A stretch of DNA of 64,000 nt, taken from contig DASTGN010000001.1 in NCBI GenBank assembly GCA_035719105.1, positions 62,001-126,000 on the forward strand, given 5' to 3'. The DNA is from UBA8389 sp035719105 (GTDB lineage: Bacteria; Bacteroidota; Bacteroidia; Bacteroidales; UBA1402). Under the pieces are notes generated by a model. The model saw only the letters and a list, made by a program, of their open reading frames with translations, was not told the DNA's origin and did not search any database. Positions 61,384 to 64,000 of the stretch are shown piece after piece. Numbering within the stretch: the stretch's first letter is position 1; each line of letters begins with the position of its first letter. The position numbers and the translations under genes are program-made.

Positions 61384-62616
61384 ATGGCCCTAGTTAACGA
61401 GAATTATTTGAAATTGCAGGGAAGATACCTCTTCTCTGAAATAGCCAGAAAGGTGAGCGACTTTCGTGCAGCACATCCTGAGGCAAAGCTGATTCCAATG
61501 GGAATCGGCGATGTGACAAAACCGCTGACACCTGCTGTCATCAAAGCCATGCATCATGCAGTGGATGAGATGGCTTCAGCCAGCACTTTTAGAGGATACG
61601 GACCCGAGCAAGGCTACCGTTTCCTGACAGAAAAAATTATCGAATGCGATTTTGAGCCCAGAGGGGTTCATTTGGAAACCGACGAGGTTTTCGTCAGCGA
61701 TGGTTGTAAAAGCGATATGGGAAACATCGGCGGTATCCTGGCTACCAAAAACGTAGTCGCCGTTACAGACCCGGTTTACCCGGTCTACGTGGATACCAAT
61801 GTGATGGACGGACGCTCCGGGGAAATTTCTGAAACCGGTAACTGGAGCAACATCATCTATCTACCTTGTACCGCAGAAAACAACTTCATCCCCGCTTTGC
61901 CGGAGAAACCAGTGGATGTCATCTACCTCTGTTTCCCCAACAATCCGACCGGAACGACGCTGACTAAGTCCCAACTGAAAGAATGGGTGGATTATGCGTT
62001 GGCAACCGGCGCGCTGATTCTATTCGATGCCGCGTACGAAGCTTTCATCACTGAAAGCGATGTGCCACATAGCATCTACGAGATTGAAGGCGCCAAAAAA
62101 TGCGCCATTGAGTTCCGCAGTTTTTCCAAAACCGCCGGTTTTACCGGATTGCGTTGCGGTTATACGGTGGTGCCCAAAGAATGCATGGCCAAGGCTGAGA
62201 ACGGCGAAAAAGTTGCCCTCAATCCGCTGTGGAACAGAAGACAGACTACTAAATTCAACGGTGTGTCCTATGTGACTCAGAAAGCTGCAGAAGCTGTTTA
62301 TTCAGCCGAAGGCAGAGCGGAAAGCAACGCCAACATCAAAGGTTATCTGGAAAATGCGGCTATCATCCGCAAAACGCTGATTGGTTTGGGTTGGGATGTT
62401 TTTGGCGGCGTCAATGCACCCTACATTTGGTTCAAGACACCTAAAGGATTGGATTCCTGGACATTTTTCGACCGCATGTTGGCAGAAGCCCATGTGATAG
62501 GAACACCAGGTGTTGGATTCGGCCCCAGCGGGCAAGGTTACTTGAGACTGACTGCTTTCGGTAGCCGGGAATCAACCCTCGAAGCCATGGATCGTATAAC
62601 AAAATGGATTGTATAA
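61384..62616 (+). CDS. dapL: LL-diaminopimelate aminotransferase
   Basis: The 410-residue class I/II PLP aminotransferase makes LL-DAP directly from tetrahydrodipicolinate, bypassing the succinylase and acetylase routes. The PLP lysine lies in S-F-S-K-T-A-G-F-T-G-L-R. F-P-N-N-P-T-G-T and the G-I-G-D-V-T-K-P-L N-terminal motif characteristic of DapL are present. It sits with dapF and precedes the glutamine synthetase gene by 19 bp, so the three may be co-transcribed. Confidence 0.95.
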   Translation: MALVNENYLKLQGRYLFSEIARKVSDFRAAHPEAKLIPMGIGDVTKPLTPAVIKAMHHAVDEMASASTFRGYGPEQGYRFLTEKIIECDFEPRGVHLETDEVFVSDGCKSDMGNIGGILATKNVVAVTDPVYPVYVDTNVMDGRSGEISETGNWSNIIYLPCTAENNFIPALPEKPVDVIYLCFPNNPTGTTLTKSQLKEWVDYALATGALILFDAAYEAFITESDVPHSIYEIEGAKKCAIEFRSFSKTAGFTGLRCGYTVVPKECMAKAENGEKVALNPLWNRRQTTKFNGVSYVTQKAAEAVYSAEGRAESNANIKGYLENAAIIRKTLIGLGWDVFGGVNAPYIWFKTPKGLDSWTFFDRMLAEAHVIGTPGVGFGPSGQGYLRLTAFGSRESTLEAMDRITKWIV

Positions 62617-62635
62617 ATAACAATAATTCAAACGT

Positions 62636-64000
62636 ATGTCATCACTAAGATTTCACCTGGTAAGAGAGGCCTTCGGGCACAAAGCGGTAGCCATATCAGC
62701 TCCCATGAGTAAAACGTCCGATTATTATGGCGTTAATGTGTTCAATCGTGATAAGATGCGCAAATACCTTTCCAAAGATACGTACAAAGTATTGGCAGGT
62801 GCCATCGACAATGGCAAGAGCTTGGATCGCGAAATCGCCAATCACGTTGCCGCCGGCATGAAGATGTGGGCGATGGAAATGGGCGCAACACACTACACAC
62901 ACTGGTTTCAACCTCTGACTGACGGTACGGCCGAAAAGCATGATTCCTTTATTGAACATTCAGGAAAAGGAACCGTAACCGAAGAATTTGACGGCAAGTT
63001 GCTGGCTCAACAAGAACCTGATGCTTCCAGTTTTCCAAGTGGGGGTATTCGCAACACCTTCGAAGCTCGCGGCTATACGGCTTGGGATCCTTCATCACCT
63101 GCATTCATCGTTGATGACACGCTTTGTATTCCGACCATTTTTATTTCCTATACCGGCGAAGCACTTGACTACAAGACTCCGCTGTTGAAAGCCCTTACTG
63201 CAGTCAATAAAGCTGCAACCGAAACGTGTCAGTTTTTCGATCCCAATGTAAAACGCGTTCAAGCCAACTTAGGTTGGGAACAGGAATATTTCCTTGTTGA
63301 CGAATCGTTGTACAGTGCTCGTCCAGACTTGATGTTGACCGGACGGACCTTGATGGGTCACGAATCCTCCAAGAACCAACAGTTGGAAGACCACTACTTC
63401 GGATCCATTCCTTTACGTGTGGCTGCATTCATGAAAGAACTTGAATATGAGGGTTATAAATTGGGCTTGCCATTAAAAACCCGCCACAACGAAGTGGCTC
63501 CGAATCAGTTTGAGCTGGCTCCGATCTACGAAGAATGCAACTTGGCCGTCGACCAAAACTTGCTGGTGATGGATATCATGAACAAAGTAGCCAAACATCA
63601 CAATTTCCAGGTTCTGTTGCACGAAAAACCATTCGCAGGCATCAATGGTAGCGGCAAACACAACAACTGGTCACTCAGCACCGATACCGGCGTGCTCTTG
63701 TACAATCCGGGTAAAAATGCTGAAGAAAACCTCCAATTCGTTACTTTTTTAGTGAACACCCTGATGGCCGTTTATAAAAACAACGCCGTTCTGAAGGCAT
63801 CCATCGCTTCTGCCACCAACGAACATCGTTTGGGTGCCAATGAAGCTCCTCCAGCCATCATTTCTGCATTCTTGGGCAAACAACTGACTGCTGTATTGGA
63901 TGCTCTCGAAGTATCTGAAACGGACGCAGCCATCAAGTTCGATGCCAAAGGTGTCTTTTCAATGGGTGTTGGCCAGATTCCTTCCCTATTGATCGACAAC
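62636..64000 (+). CDS. glnN: Glutamine synthetase type III (5' part)
   Basis: A total of 455 codons of a GSIII gene are present from ATG 62636; the rest (the family is about 700-730 residues) lies beyond the window. GSIII hallmarks are G-W-E-Q-E-Y-F-L-V, E-V-A-P-N-Q-F-E-L-A-P, N-G-S-G-K-H-N-N-W-S-L and N-E-H-R-L-G-A-N-E-A-P-P-A. It assimilates ammonia into glutamine with ATP. GSIII is typical of Bacteroidota and Cyanobacteria. It follows dapL closely. Confidence 0.96.
   Translation, partial: MSSLRFHLVREAFGHKAVAISAPMSKTSDYYGVNVFNRDKMRKYLSKDTYKVLAGAIDNGKSLDREIANHVAAGMKMWAMEMGATHYTHWFQPLTDGTAEKHDSFIEHSGKGTVTEEFDGKLLAQQEPDASSFPSGGIRNTFEARGYTAWDPSSPAFIVDDTLCIPTIFISYTGEALDYKTPLLKALTAVNKAATETCQFFDPNVKRVQANLGWEQEYFLVDESLYSARPDLMLTGRTLMGHESSKNQQLEDHYFGSIPLRVAAFMKELEYEGYKLGLPLKTRHNEVAPNQFELAPIYEECNLAVDQNLLVMDIMNKVAKHHNFQVLLHEKPFAGINGSGKHNNWSLSTDTGVLLYNPGKNAEENLQFVTFLVNTLMAVYKNNAVLKASIASATNEHRLGANEAPPAIISAFLGKQLTAVLDALEVSETDAAIKFDAKGVFSMGVGQIPSLLIDN

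Noticed and set aside
1..64000. CRISPR arrays, insertion sequences, rRNA genes
   Set aside because: No regularly spaced repeats, transposase frames with terminal inverted repeats, or rRNA-like sequence were seen in either strand.

Overview
The window comes from a member of the Bacteroidota, most probably a Bacteroidales-type anaerobe. The reasons are Bacteroidota promoters of the TTTG-N19-21-TAnnTTTG type in front of many genes, two type IX secretion (T9SS) components (PorQ and a PorE-like lipoprotein), proteins with T9SS C-terminal sorting domains, a giant hybrid two-component regulator (HTCS), glutamine synthetase type III, LL-diaminopimelate aminotransferase and pyruvate:ferredoxin oxidoreductase.

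Region 1 (1 to about 12,000) is visibly AT-rich and is the right end of an integrated mobile element. A tyrosine recombinase (10646-11854, minus) lies against the 3' end of a tRNA-Ser(GGA) gene (11985-12072, minus), and the composition changes at that tRNA. The cargo is mostly on the minus strand. It comprises a very large STAND-type NTPase with an N-terminal restriction-endonuclease-like segment (an Avs-like antiphage sensor, cut by the window edge), an SF2-helicase-like protein without the usual motif I lysine, a ParB/DGQHR-type protein, an unknown 290-aa protein, a BspA-like leucine-rich-repeat surface protein with a T9SS tail, and a small XRE regulator with two operator-like dyads. Several cargo genes end in their own terminators.

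Region 2 (12,073-29,460) is chromosomal housekeeping and envelope biology. It holds a polyprenyl synthetase / unknown / TatD operon, TonB, a porQ-cmk-ispH-pfkA run, a tightly overlapping thyA-folA-DUF1573-meaB operon, PorE, QueA, a lone AT-rich lipoprotein, a small beta-barrel protein and a secreted polysaccharide-active-looking enzyme with a T9SS tail.

Region 3 (29,479-45,834) is rich in DNA repair: an AddB-like nuclease, an AddA-like helicase-nuclease, RmuC and topoisomerase III. Interspersed are an amino acid permease, a DUF5683 protein, a catalytically degenerate penicillin-binding-protein-like lipoprotein, a histidine kinase, a GH28 pectinase-like enzyme and an AAA ATPase.

Region 4 (45,872-64,000) starts with NifJ and then a compact four-gene operon (49553-53967): corrinoid-binding protein, MtaA/UroD-like methyltransferase, DUF1638 protein and GAF-PAS hybrid histidine kinase. 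I consider this the most interesting unit in the window, because it looks like a corrinoid-based sensory system. It is followed by a GH43 glycosidase with an adjacent HTCS regulator, then dapF, dapL and the start of a type III glutamine synthetase gene that runs off the right edge.
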